A stretch of DNA of 37,500 bases, taken from contig NC_135562.1 in the NCBI RefSeq assembly GCF_964340395.1, forward strand, positions 17,429,985-17,467,484, given 5' to 3'. A program made the translations under genes and the position numbers. Within the stretch, counting starts at the first letter, position 1. Each line of letters starts with the position of its first letter. Under the pieces are notes generated by a model. The model saw only the letters and a list, made by a program, of their open reading frames with translations. It was not told the origin of the DNA and ran no database searches. This stretch comes from Glandiceps talaboti (Eukaryota; Hemichordata; Enteropneusta; Spengelidae). Positions 1-17,191 of the stretch are shown in pieces.

Positions 1-228
1 CCATATGTACTAAAACTAGCTAGAAGTTGAACTATTAAAATTTAGTTTGGTTCAAAACGACCGTACATATGTAGAAGGTGGTTTTGAACCGACTCAAATT
101 ATTCAGTTTGAAACAGATGCAACAGTGAAAGTGAGGTGATTCAAATCTTTTACTGTGTTTTCTCATGAGCATAGAACAGGTTTTGAACTAATTGTAACTG
201 AATCGATTTAGGTGACGTGACAGGGCTG
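1..228 (-). repeat. dispersed repeat, copy 1 of 2 (diverged)
   Basis: Read on the reverse strand this stretch begins AGCCCTGTCACGTCACC and continues through AATCGATTCAGTTA and a CATGAGAAAAC block. The same blocks occur in the same order at 2787-3013 on the + strand. The similarity is patchy by eye, so boundaries and family are uncertain. Confidence 0.4.
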
Positions 229-1475
229 ATATTATAAGTTGCTGCATGTTTGTTTGATATGACATTCTTTAGCCTTGTGTAAACTTGGAGACCAGTATAT
301 TAGACTGTGGGAATGTGAATATCAACATGTATTTGCCTATAAATGTAAACTGCATGAAAGTCGAGTTCTTCCAAATTAGAAATATTTTATAAAATGTTCA
401 CTGATCACTAAGTGGGAAGTATTAAGTGCTCATCACGTATGCAAAAATATGTTTGAGTGAACAAGCAAGTTGATCAGTGGCAAAACTTACACACAATACA
501 ATCAATATAATTGTACATTATCATGTCGCTAGGGTGACAGATATTGATTTCAGATCAAGACATTTGTAGAAATCAATGAAAGCAAGACATACCATTAGTG
601 GTTCCAACAATCTACAAATATTGATCCATTGTTTAGTAGGACTGACATCTGGTACTGTCTTATGTTTGTGTTGTGAGTGGGTGGTCAAAACAAGACAATG
701 CATAAAAGGTGTTATTTGAATGACCTTCGTTAACCTTGGATTGCCAAGTTCATCTTGTATGGGAGATGTTTAACAGTATAAATGGAGATTTAAGGGCGGG
801 GGGGGGGGGGGACAAGGTTTGTCATGTGAAAGTTAATACAATAGGGATTAGGGGTTACTAACTTCATTGTGAAATCATCATACATGTATATGAATCTCTT
901 TTCTATCTTTGTAGTGTAAGGTTGGAAGAGCTAACTTGAGAATGTATGTTACATTGACAGTGAAAATGGGAAAGGGGAGAGGGCATTAAAAAGTGTATAT
1001 CAGGATATCATAGGACCCTCTCTTTATACATGTGGGTCGTGAAGGTTAAAATAGGTAACAACAGTTTTGTAATAAACGGGTAGAGGAAGTACGCAGTTTA
1101 TCTGAAAGTCCTAGTATATTACTATACATCTCAAATATCACTTGCCAACTCGGCTAACACTCACTGGACTGGCAACACCTCAACAGCATGTGTCAGCAAC
1201 TGAAAGGGTTAATGCCTGCACTAGCCATAATGTTATTAACACTGAACTTGCCCCAGTGTTGACATCAGACTGACACACAGCCAGCAACTAAGAAAGATCG
1301 GGATCTGACAGTAAATAGCGCCCTCTTTGTTCTCCAAGAAAACAACTCAATATTGAAAACATTATAAATAGAAGGTATCTACCGTAGTTTGTGCAAAACT
1401 TCTGTACTTCCCTGTGTCATTCAAGCCTTAGACACAACATGTATCATTAACAACATTTTACGCTTATTTTTACAG
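1..1475. other. RAB23 intronic or upstream sequence without recognised exon
   Basis: No recognisable coding segment was found before the first RAB23 exon in the window. The sequence holds a repeat-like segment at 1-228 (see the related copy at 2787-3013), a poly-G run near 796-812 and an AGCGCCCTC motif at 1317-1325. It is probably a RAB23 intron. Confidence 0.6.
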
Positions 1476-1632
1476 GAGCACAAGCCTGTGTGTTAGCCTT
1501 TTCAACAGTAGATCGTGCTTCTTTTGAAGCCATAGAAAGCTGGAAAAAGAAAGTGCAAGATGAAGTAGGAAACATTCCTATGGTTCTGGTGCAAAATAAA
1601 ATAGATTTGGTGGATGATGCAGTTATATCGCC
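1476..1632 (+). CDS. RAB23: RAB23 internal exon (post-switch II to NKID box)
   Basis: The exon follows a pyrimidine-rich tract ending tttttacag and ends before gtaagt. It starts with two bases of a split Gly codon and ends with two bases of a split Pro codon. It encodes the alpha3 and beta5 region with the NKID nucleotide-specificity motif. Confidence 0.93.
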
Positions 1633-3216
1633 GTAAGTCTCTCAACAATTTCATCATATTGAAATTATGTTTTTATTCATGTATTACTATTAATCCCCAG
1701 TTCACTTCCTTTTGTTAGAAAAATACAAATTACAAATATGGACTTATCTGTCATGAAGTCAAAGGTTAGATAAACCTGTACAATATTATTGAGTGTTTTC
1801 CTGAAAGTATTTTTACTTAACTACTCAGAGGTCTTAATATTAGATTTTTTGTTATTTACAGAGAGGAAGCAGACGACATTGCCAAGCGGTTGAAACTTAG
1901 ATTTTACAGAACGTCTGTGAAAGAAGATTTGAATGTAAATGATGTGTTTAGGTACTTAACAGATAGGTATTTAGTACGAATACAGAGTACAGAGGCAGAC
2001 GAGACGCCCTCATCGCAAACTAAAATTGGTGAGTATTTTTTCAAACTTGTGCGTCAGGTACGAGAGCATCTACAGGAGTATTCTCTGTGCTCACGTCACT
2101 TTGTGACTTTGTAGCGTATGATCATAAACAGCTCCATCTGTCACGAGTGAACAAGACTCAGCTTATTAAAACTATGTTGTGTGTATTCAATAAAATTTTA
2201 GTACTTCCATTTCAGCTTTTTTATGTTACACAGATTTGTGTCTATGATACTTTTAATGACAGAGTGAATAAAAATGTTGATGCAGATGTTTCAGATTACT
2301 ATATAGTATTTGGTTTCTTTCATTTGGCAATAATGCTTAGAAATGACTCATGTACATGTACATGAATGTGTATTTCGTGGTACACAAATTTAGCAGTGGT
2401 CGTGATCCCCAATGACTGCTGAATTCTCATTACGGACCACTAAATTTAATTTTCAGTGGTCTATTTGCAGACCTCTGCTGCTTTCAAAGCAAAACAGAAT
2501 TAAGCTACATGTGTTGAAAATGTATGAAGTGTTGTTTATTCATGACCAAAGTGTTTACTGTTATTTGAATTCAGTAGATTGTATGTTACAGAAAAAACTA
2601 GCAGCAGGAATTTTTTCAGAAATTTTGAAGCTTTCCATATCAAAAAAAATTCAGCTGATGAACATTAAGTGATGAGAAATCAGAGATAATATGAATCTAA
2701 CATTGATAGTGGCTAAATATTGACCACCAATGCTGTTGACCACCGAAATCCAAAACGGACGGTCCACATACACCCAGGCATTACGGGGATCAAATCAAAA
2801 TCGATTCAGTTAATTTGGTCAAAACTGTGTTTTTGTTCCCATGAGAAAACTAAGCAATTGAATTGCGTGTTTTGAATCTTTGAATCGAGCCCGGACATGA
2901 TTTTGATCAAAATAATCTAAATTGATCCAAACCAGTTTTTGTGTACGTCAGAACAAGTGAGCCAACTTTGATTCAATTTCAGACCGATTCAGCATTCCAT
3001 GTAGAGACAGGGCTATAACACACTGATTATGAAAACTAAGTTTTGAAGCCTCCCTTTTGTTTTCTTCTTACAGGAAGTATATTTGACACTGCCGGAACCA
3101 CATCATCAGGAACTAATTCAAAACACTTTAACCAGGATACAGGAAGTACAATACAATTAAAACCAACGAAACAAAGAACGTCTGGAAAGAAGAGGAGTTT
3201 TTGTTTTAAGCTCTGA
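1476..3216 (+). CDS. RAB23: RAB23 small GTPase, C-terminal part (3 exons; 5' exons outside window)
   Basis: Coding exons 1476-1632, 1862-2028 and 3074-3216 join in frame into 155 codons plus stop, equal to about residue 82 to the end of Rab23 (human about 237 aa). Visible motifs: the start reads GAQACVL just after switch II, the guanine-specificity box is NKID, and the third base-binding loop lies in RLKLRFYRTSVKEDLNVN, almost identical to vertebrate Rab23. The tail contains QLKPTKQRT followed by basic residues and ends in CFKL, a single-cysteine CaaX-type prenylation site. Rab23 is a membrane-bound GTPase that restrains Hedgehog signalling and acts in ciliary traffic (family knowledge). All splice sites are GT-AG, and the codon split at KIG matches a residue conserved in human. 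The 5' exons for the P-loop and switch regions are not seen in 1-1475 and presumably lie upstream. Other Rabs are unlikely because the tail and the RLKLRFYRTSVKEDLNVN block are specific to Rab23. Confidence 0.95.
1862..2028 (+). CDS. RAB23: RAB23 internal exon (RTSVKED block)
   Basis: The exon lies between tttacag and gtgagt. It encodes the SPEEADDIAKRLKLRFYRTS block, the G5 loop and the end of the G domain, stopping after KI plus the first base of a Gly codon. The open frame that continues past the donor to 2114 is read-through into the intron. Confidence 0.93.
2787..3013 (+). repeat. dispersed repeat, copy 2 of 2 (diverged), in RAB23 last intron
   Basis: Starts near gggatcaaatc and shares AATCGATTCAGTTA and CATGAGAAAAC blocks with the reverse strand of 1-228. 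It ends in gacagggct, which matches the terminal AGCCCTGTC of the other copy. Both ends carry a GATTCAG-type motif in opposite orientation, suggesting a MITE-like element. Confidence 0.4.
3074..3216 (+). CDS. RAB23: RAB23 terminal exon with CaaX box
   Basis: The exon follows ttcttacag. It encodes the low-complexity hypervariable tail, the conserved QLKPTKQRT segment, a basic stretch and the final CFKL, then TGA at 3214-3216. No clear AATAAA was seen just downstream, so the end of the transcript is undefined. Confidence 0.92.
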
Positions 3217-3425
3217 ATATTTGTTTTATATACTGCAATGCAAAACATACAAATAGATGTGTAACTTGTAATAATAATAATAATGATAATAATTATGTCC
3301 ATTTTGCAAAATTAGCAACTTGTCTCGGAATAGAAGCACAGGAACTATTTTATAACCTGGTTTGGGTTCGGTTTATGAGACTCTTATACATGTACATGTA
3401 AATACATTGAGATGTTATAATCCAA

Positions 3426-3550
3426 ATATTTTTCTTCGTTCAGCCACAGGAATATATGAGCGACCTAAGGGGCTTTGTCACTACGAGTCTCTAGCCGAGT
3501 AGTGACAACCCTTAGCTCACGAATATTTTCCGGCTGAGTGAAGAAAATAT
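3426..3550. repeat. long imperfect inverted repeat (hairpin, arms about 60 bp)
   Basis: The left arm (3426-3487) starts atatttttcttcgttcagcc. The right arm (3492-3550) ends ggctgagtgaagaaaatat, its near reverse complement. The inner parts, with gtcactacgag and tagtgacaaccctta, also pair. The loop is only a few bases. It is most likely a small fold-back element or MITE remnant. Confidence 0.7.
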
Positions 3551-5484
3551 ATTCGAGAATAGCATAATTGTACCAGTGCCAGTAATATCAAAGAAAAATC
3601 GGGGAAAGTAATGACAATTTTTAAAACATTTTTAGTCATATTTCAAACACAGCAGAGCCAGTAACGACGACACGCGTTGTCATGACGTACAACTACTAGA
3701 GTATATATTCCATATTTTTTGTTAAATTTGGCTCGTGTATGGTATAATTTGATATTTTTCGTCATTCAGAAAAATCAAAGTGCCCAAGTCGAGTCAAAAG
3801 AGACAAAACCTGTTAGGTAATGAGCAAAATACATGAACTCACAGTATACTCATAGCATTTCGTGGTTGTCTTAAGAAAATAGTGAGAAATGCTAGCGCAA
3901 GCTTAAGTTCTGAAAATTAGTAAACAAAGCCAGTTGCCATACTTCGTAATCATTTTGAGACAGACTAGTCATTGGCCACAATCCGGGTTAGGGCTATGAT
4001 AACACCACCTGCAACTTGATGTTTTTTAAGTTGCCTTTTTTTTTTTACAGCAATGTTACTTTTTTGGTACGACAAAGTGAATTGTTTCTCATCTGCTAGG
4101 GTCAAAAGTGTAGTTCTTTTGCAATAATAAATTTCAGTGTGGTTTTCGTATGAAAGTGTCACCCATACAGGGACAGACATAATTGTAAGGTTTTTAGTCA
4201 GTGTTGTCGCTATCGGAGCTACATCAACTGAAAACAAACCAGAACACTATCTTTAGCATCACAGTTACAGGGTCCTCAAAAATCAATCAAAAGTTTACCA
4301 GGTTAAGGGGTTAAGCATATGAATATAGTGCAGTGCCACTGAGAAATGTGATGCTCCCTCAACAGTGATATGTAACATTTCTTTCTTCTTTTTTTTTTGC
4401 TTTTAAAAAATGGAGTCCATTTGCACCTTGTTTACCAATAGTGGCTTATCGAATTTGAAGTTCTAGTATTAATGCTCAATATAACTACTTTCCCTAATGA
4501 TGTTTAAAAATTTGATTCTGAGTTTAGTGTAAAGTGCTTCTAATTCCGATGACTCTAAGAAAGTAACTTTACCTTGTGAGGGTTTGAGCGGGAAAGTGAC
4601 ATACTCATTTTATTTGCAGTATTGAAATATAGATATGATTTTTTTTCTACATTTTGTACATGTGTAGAAACTATAAATATGGACTTCATTCTTGAAATTA
4701 TGTCTTTCTCAGTATCTGTTACACTTCAAATCACAAAAGAGAGAAAAAAAGACTGAGAAAATTATAATGCTCAAATCTGAAGTAAATGCATGTAAATACG
4801 AGAGTTTGTGACAGAATATTTTGTAGTCAAGATTTGTGCCGTACTGTCTGGTTTTCTAGCAATGCACTCACTGTGATGTTTTGATTGATGCCTTTTCACA
4901 TACCAATTACAATACAATTGTTTTTCCCACCCTTGTGTTGGCAATAATTTGCAGCAGGGATGTTTTTTGACCACTCGGTACACCTTACTTGACTTCTTCT
5001 CCACCCCTTCTTTCATGCATTTGGTAGTGTTGAGCACTATGTTATCGAATAGTATTATAGAGTGCTTCGTAATTCTGAAGACTGAAGATGAGATTTGTGA
5101 CAAAGTTACGGACTTGTAAAGTCACGTGAAATCAAATTTCTTGAAAAAAGTCCCTTGAGATGCAAAACTAATCAAAGTAAAAGCCGCTTTTTGTACCCCT
5201 TTAGTACTGAATATGTATAACAATGTGCTCATTTGCATATCAGTTGCATATTTAGTTCAACAGTTTCTTGAATCATAGTATTGTTACTTGTGGAAAATTA
5301 TATGTGACGTGTCCAGTTACAACATGTTAAGTTTGTCACCTTGTGTAGATAATCGAGTCTGGTGCATAGGCTTAATCATGTCCTGATTTCAACCATATCA
5401 AGGAAACGTATGAAGAACAACAAAAAACATTGTCACTTTCGGGTCAATGGTGTCCAGTCACACACACAACAATGGAAAATTCCA

Positions 5485-5630
5485 CTCGCATGACTATTTG
5501 CATATGATTGACTTAATTTGCATAATTATAACTCACATGACCATTTGCATATTTGTGACATCATTTGCATAATTGTGGCTATTATATTTATTTGCATATA
5601 GTGGTTCTCGTGGTCATTTGCATATTCAGA
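5485..5630 (+). repeat. octamer-containing minisatellite (unit about 47 bp, 3 units)
   Basis: Units starting at about 5485, 5532 and 5579 each carry two copies of ATTTGCAT. The first two units are clearly homologous (ctcgcatgac / ctcacatgac, then ATTTGCATA blocks) and the third is more diverged. ATTTGCAT occurs at 5496, 5516, 5543, 5563, 5590 and 5616, with a seventh isolated copy at 5231. Confidence 0.75.
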
Positions 5631-5991
5631 ATGTTATTTGTGATCAACACCAATTGACAAGAATGACTCGTGACACATGTTGGGAAGGTGCACATATGGG
5701 GACAAAAAATACTTACATTTGATAGGGTTGTTTGAAAATTTAGAAGAAAAAAATAATTTGAAGAAGTATCCAAAGGGTACGCCAGGTACTTAGCTATGAA
5801 AATCCTGCCAAAACTGATGTGAAAAGCAATTTTTAAATTTGATATTTCTTAACAGAGTTTATTTGTCCCTCGAACAAGCCAGTGTACTGTGACTCAAATC
5901 TCCTTCTTGTGGTATATGTCGTCCTGTTCCCTCAAAGAGTAAGATAGATTTGCAGCGATATTTCTAACAAAACGACAGACTTATAAAGTTC

Positions 5992-6293
5992 AATAGGCCA
6001 TTTTGAAATTTGCCATAGCGGCGCTCTACTTCCTGTCTGTGTGTACCTTAGGGGAGTATACATGGTATAGGTTACTCAGTTAATCATAAAACACTGCTGC
6101 TTTCCTCGATGTCTGACAATATGAAAAACATTCCTGATTTACACTTCTACAGAATACCAAGGAACTGTCTGTGAAAACTTTTAATAAACGGTACTATGAG
6201 GTGATGATGATGATGATGATGATGATGATACTCCCAATTTGAGTGAGGGCGCTGTATTCTCAATTTCCTGTTTGTAGTCTGGAATGGCCTATT
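5992..6293. mobile_element. MITE-like element with AATAGGCC termini, copy 1
   Basis: Begins AATAGGCCATTTTG and ends GGAATGGCCTATT, so the ends are inverted repeats. The interior matches 13245-13516 over its whole length, including cttcctgtctgtgtgtacc and gagtgagggcgctgtatt. This copy has an expanded GAT run at about 6202-6230. There is no coding capacity, so it is probably a non-autonomous DNA transposon. The target duplication was not resolved. Confidence 0.8.
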
Positions 6294-6821
6294 GAGTCCA
6301 ATTTCTTGACATTGACCTCTGAGGTATTTAAACTCGGCCATTAAAGCCCTTTTGCAAGCGAATTCAGAATATTAGTATGAGACACAGAATCAGAATTACT
6401 TTAATCATCCCACTAGGGGAAATTAAAATGACAGTTGATAAAAACACAACAGAATACAAAAAATAATTTATACTCCATTGTACAGTGGTAACTAGATATC
6501 ATCTCTGTGGCATCACAATTTTACATTTTAAGAAAAATTATCCTGCACGTTCTTCAATTTAAATTTAACACCTTGTGCAGCTGGTTATTATATATTGTAA
6601 AATTGCAAATACTAGGGGGTCTTTTCATTTCAGATAGCTAACAAGGCCCCTTATGTGACATGTATTTTCTATAATAAAGACAAATTTGCAGATTCTAAAA
6701 TATGTCATTGACCCCTTAAGTTACTAGTTATTCAGTTTGTAGTCTTGGAAATTAAAAGCATGCCATGGTTGACAATGAATACATCAAGAATTAACATGTG
6801 GGTGTTGATGTGTCATATTGG

Positions 6822-6840
6822 ATAGCGCCCTCTAGTGACA
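6822..6840 (-). promoter_or_regulatory. candidate CTCF-like binding site
   Basis: The reverse strand reads TGTCACTAGAGGGCGCTA, close to the bilaterian CTCF core (CCASYAGRKGGCGC) as known from the literature. It lies in the RAB23-BAG2 intergenic region. The motif match is seen; binding is inferred. Confidence 0.45.
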
Positions 6841-8260
6841 GTTGATATCACCAAGAATTGTAGTGCCAAGCCTCAGCAAGAAGCACAGCATCTGCATATT
6901 TGGATTTGGCGTCCTTAAGACCATGATTAGTTGCTCATTAAATAGATCTTCCACAGTGTGCTAGGGATATAAAAAGTTAGGGTAACATTTTTTTAGCCAG
7001 ATGGAAAGAATTTTGTTCAGCGTGTATTACGATTTCAACAAAACAATGGTTGTTATATTACTTTTGAATTTTATTCGTGGTATGTCGTCTTCTTTTTTTT
7101 TCAAATGAACTATGCATTTAAACTTTGTTATGCTATAATTACATACAAATATATTATGTTTAAAATGCTTATAAACGAATTGTGTTTGTACAAAAAATGT
7201 ACCAGATATCTGACGGATAATTTACGTTGAACTTTTATGGCGTGTGGTTTTCAGGCAGTTCTATTTCAAGATTTTAGAAAGAGTTGTGAACTGTTTTTTT
7301 TGTACGTTTGGAGTGTTATTGCCCCATCACTTTGGAAAGTCATACCCCCACACTGCAGTAGTAGATAGAACAAGCCCAGCATTCCTATATGGTATTTTTT
7401 TGGAATTAAGAAAATAAGGAATTGAAGAAAATGTACCCAGAGATGTTCTGAAAGGGACATAGTCCATAATATTTTTGTTTAAACTGAGAAATGTATCAAA
7501 AATATTTTGCACACTATTCCACCAACATCAAAAGTGGCCTTAGTCACTTGCATGCTCCTTAACCATACATGTCGAACACTGTCCTCTATGGCAGGTAGTA
7601 GAGCGCCCTCAGAGGGGTGCTGGGTAACCATGACTACAGAAAAAGCTTCCAGATTTACATCGACATGAGACTTTCCATAAATATGCCCTTTATGAGAATT
7701 ATTATTGAAAGAGAACAATTTTAGTAACAAGTGTTGAATATTAGTACTTGCTCACTTTTTCTAAGGTGATGCTCAGATCTTACTCTTTCTTTCAGGTCTC
7801 GTACAGCCGGGGTTATAGAACATGATTATAATTTCTTGTATTTTGATATAATGGTTACCATGGTTATATAGCATTGCGACGTAAACTCATTGTATGAACA
7901 CCTTGATCAGATAAAATGTCCAAAGTCGTTGAAAATAAATAATGTTTCAGGATTAACCCTTCAACAAATAGTATAAGTCCTCACACATCTGAAAGTATTA
8001 TGGGATATTAGACATTATATACCTTGATAATGCAGAAGTGTTGATCAGATATTCTGGGGCACATTTCTTAATGCTGCCCTCTTGATGTTGTTTGCGTGAC
8101 ATTTTTTGTACAAAAGTTCACTGATTCTGTACTCTATTTACCTGGGAACCACATACCAGTCGTCCTTAATAAAGATGCATATTTATCTTCCAACAAATGT
8201 AATAGCTACAAGGTGCAATTCTGTTTGTGTATGTGTGTGTGTATTTTTTGTTTGTTTGTT

Positions 8261-8440
8261 GTGTATGTATGTATGTATGTATGTATGTATGTATGTATGT
8301 ATGTATGTATGCATGCATGCATGCATGTATGTATGTATGTATGTACATACGTACGTACGTACGTACGTATGTATATATGTGTGTGTCTATGTATATATGT
8401 ATGTGTATATATCTATCTATGTATGTATGTATGTATGTGT
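8261..8440 (+). repeat. (ATGT)n compound microsatellite with ATGC and ACGT tracts
   Basis: A tetranucleotide array of TATG units interrupted by CATG and by a self-complementary ACGT tract. It creates long spurious open frames in several phases because it lacks stop codons. It lies just upstream of BAG2. Confidence 0.95.
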
Positions 8441-8887
8441 TACTGCGCGTCTTGTACCACTGACTTGGTTTTATTTGCTATGCATGTTCTCTGTTCGTGT
8501 GTGTGTCGATCTCAACACGGCTGACACTTGTCAGTAATTGTCAGTGCCTAGCATGTGTGTAAGCTAGTTTCTCTGGTCTGTGATCCTTCTGTTCTAACAG
8601 ATCCAATAACACAGACTGGAATTAAATTGTGGCTATTAATTTCCATATAATGTGTGTTTGTGTTACTGTGGTAACATGTTAAAAAGCAGTGCTCATGGCT
8701 GCTTGGTGAAGAGTTATTTGATCTTATCACACACACAAAAAGAAAAGAAGAAAAAGCAATTTGTTTCATCTCACCAAACATCAATAGATACTAGAAAATA
8801 CATTGTCGAGTCATCCAAAAACTGATTACAAATGGCACACTAGGCGAGGAATTGCGCCCTCATAGTTCATTGTAACAGGGACCCAAA

Positions 8888-15237
<6,350 letters not shown>

Positions 15238-15399
15238 TGAAACTGTATGCAAATGAGATGTAATTTAGATGAAACTAATTTTTATAATGCATACATTCTG
15301 TAATTTGATGTACTGTGTACAGATATATCAGTGGTTTGCTCATTGAGACCAGAAAAAATGTATGCAGATATTTACATGTTTTTAACTACTTTTATGTTC

Positions 15400-15405
15400 A
15401 ATAAA
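15400..15405 (+). other. BAG2: BAG2 polyadenylation signal
   Basis: AATAAA lies 163 bp after the BAG2 stop codon in AT-rich DNA, a normal distance for a 3' UTR. Confidence 0.65.
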
Positions 15406-15910
15406 TATGCTAAACATGCTAAATGTTTAGTGGATTTTATTTCCAATGCTTGTATTTAGCTATTTATCAGCAAAGCCACCTCCCTCCCACCCCCCTCCCC
15501 CACCCAAAAAAGAAAAAAATTGTTTCTGGTCAGGATATGTCTAAGTGAGATGACGAGAATTTTTTTAAAAACTTTGTGCATGTATACATATGCCTAGCAA
15601 CAAGACAACACCCATAGCAACAGCCAACTATAGTTGTGATACTTTTATTTAGTACTTTAGAGCAAGTGAGTATGTCGGCAGATGTCATTTGCTTGTTCAT
15701 AATTGGTTCTACAGTTGTATTCACTGAAGTAGCAGTTAATGTAGGGAGGGTTATTTTTGTGTTTTCCCCCAGATCTGCACAGCATGGGCTGATCATGAGC
15801 AAACATATACACACAAAATTGATGCGGGGGTATTTAAGTGATGCATGCACTGACCAGAAACATTCCTTTTTTTTGGTCTCAGCATCAGAGAATACAGAGG
15901 TGTGAACGTT

Positions 15911-15998
15911 GCCATATGGGATTGGGTATTTGTTTGGGATTTTTAATGTATAAAACAATTTTATTGTGGTTTCCTACTTGAAAAATCAGTTTGGAACT
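15911..15998 (+). repeat. CCATATGG-family MITE arm (partial copy)
   Basis: Starts gccatatgggattgggtatt and continues through cctacttgaaaaatca, closely matching the left arm of the element at 27722-28050. A catatggca at about 16120 may be its other end. It is probably a degenerate or shortened copy. Confidence 0.6.
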
Positions 15999-16384
15999 GA
16001 ATTAAATTACAGATTATATTATAATATAAACAAGTCTTCTACATTCAAAGACATATGCCCCCTATTCCCCCCCCCCTCCCACACACACAATTATGTATAC
16101 ACTGTAAATTGATGTCTGACATATGGCATTACAATCTTATCAGAAAGGTTACCCATTATGATATTAGTGTACACAATTTGAATGCAACCATATTAACAAA
16201 ACTTTAAAAGTTATTGAGCAAATTTAAATTAGGTCTACAAGATAAAGCTCAAGATAAGAAGACTGTCAAAAAATAAGGGTACCTCTATGAGCTTATGGTA
16301 GAAAGATACATTTTGACTATTTGACCTTAGTATCACTTGGTGTGATACGTATACCGAGGAAATAGAAACAGAAACATAGATGTC

Positions 16385-16402
16385 GGTCAAGGTCAAAGGT
16401 CA
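16385..16402 (+). promoter_or_regulatory. triple nuclear-receptor half-site (DR1-like)
   Basis: Contains AGGTCA (16390-16395), one base, then AGGTCA (16397-16402), a perfect DR1, preceded by an overlapping GGTCA that makes TCAAGGTCA (16387-16395, FTZ-F1/ERR type). Such GGTCAAGGTCA strings also occur inside invertebrate repeats, so function is unproven. Confidence 0.3.
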
Positions 16403-16579
16403 GTGCCTCGTTCGAAAGGTTGATGTGTTAGGCACTTGAATTGCATCTATCATAAAGGTCGAGGTCTTCGAATTAAGTGACCTGCATGTGTACACTATAG
16501 TGTTTGACATTTGTGTCAGGTTTTATCAGAATTGAGTTTAATATGGGTGTCAGAGATATGGCTGGCAAAAGATGGGCAG

Positions 16580-16752
16580 ACGCACGGACATGGGCACAGG
16601 GAACGCGAGCATGTAATCGATCGATTTAATGAATGACTGTATGATTGCTCAATTGAATGATTAATATTTGTGGTGAAATAGACATTTTTTGTGTGATATT
16701 GGCCAATTGACTGATTGATTTTTTTGTGGTGATATAAAACTTGTTTCCCTTG
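16580..16752. repeat. left arm of long inverted repeat flanking the DIRS element
   Basis: Pairs with 22558-22735 on the opposite strand. Shared blocks include gttttatatcaccacaaaaa, atcacacaaaa, cattcaattg and acatgctc (given in the orientation of the right arm). The DIRS element starts 17 bp inside this arm. Confidence 0.75.
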
Positions 16753-16779
16753 TTTCCCTGGGGTACTTTTCTGTTCATC

Positions 16780-16904
16780 GAAAATACTCACCTTTATTAT
16801 ACTACTATTGGGTTACCCTTTTGCTTTTAGCCTAACTTCGCAAAATAAAGTCGTGACCCCTGACCCACCTGTGGCTATCCCATGATGCCCCTTTTCCCGC
16901 CAGT
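16780..16904 (+). repeat. DIRS left inverted terminal repeat (125 bp)
   Basis: Begins GAAAATACTCACC and ends CCCGCCAGT. It matches the reverse complement of 22110-22234 with a single visible mismatch (CTTCGC versus CTTTGC). Confidence 0.95.
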
Positions 16905-16916
16905 CCTAATTTTTGC

Positions 16917-16947
16917 GAGCGAAAGAAGACGTATATTTTCTTCGCTC
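16917..16947 (+). repeat. hairpin in DIRS leader
   Basis: GAGCGAAAGAA and TTCTTCGCTC pair with one bulged base around a short loop. It lies directly after the left ITR and before the gag start, so it would be in the RNA leader. Confidence 0.6.
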
Positions 16948-17191
16948 ACGACAAATTAGCCTTTTCAAGCCTTGGTGGATTTTTATAGCTGACTTCTGTG
17001 GCACCCAAGTCCCTGGAAACCCAGCTGAGTCCTTTCTTTTATTCTTTTCATTCAATTGTGCTTGTTTTAAGCTTCGCTTTTCTTTGTTTGTTCTGTTTGT
17101 ATTGAGCGGTCGTCTATTGTATTCCGTTACACGACCGTTTCATTCTTTTTCCGCTTTTGACTATTGTTTGTTTAAAGCGTGTTTTCAAACC

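Larger units (their letters stand above)
3217..8887. other. intergenic region between RAB23 and BAG2
   Basis: About 5.7 kb without a supportable gene. It contains the hairpin at 3426-3550, the octamer minisatellite at 5485-5630, a MITE at 5992-6293, a CTCF-like site at 6822-6840 and the (ATGT)n array at 8261-8440. Short open frames here have no recognisable domains and look like chance. Confidence 0.6.
15238..16768. other. region between BAG2 and the DIRS element
   Basis: BAG2 3' UTR, then no supportable gene. It contains a single-arm MITE-like segment (15911-15998), C-rich runs near 15480-15502 and 16071-16080, a triple GGTCA motif at 16385-16402 and the left arm of the long inverted repeat that surrounds the DIRS element. 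Confidence 0.6.

Noticed and set aside
2087-2672. Two open frames downstream of RAB23 exon 1862-2028
   Set aside because: They lie in the RAB23 last intron, are AT-rich and show no domain.
8096-8537. Long Met/Tyr/Cys/Val open frames
   Set aside because: They are translations of the ATGT microsatellite; no stop codon can occur in the repeat.
16913-17191. N-terminal extension of the DIRS gag frame
   Set aside because: The frame is open but has no ATG before 17192 and lies in the leader next to the ITR and hairpin.
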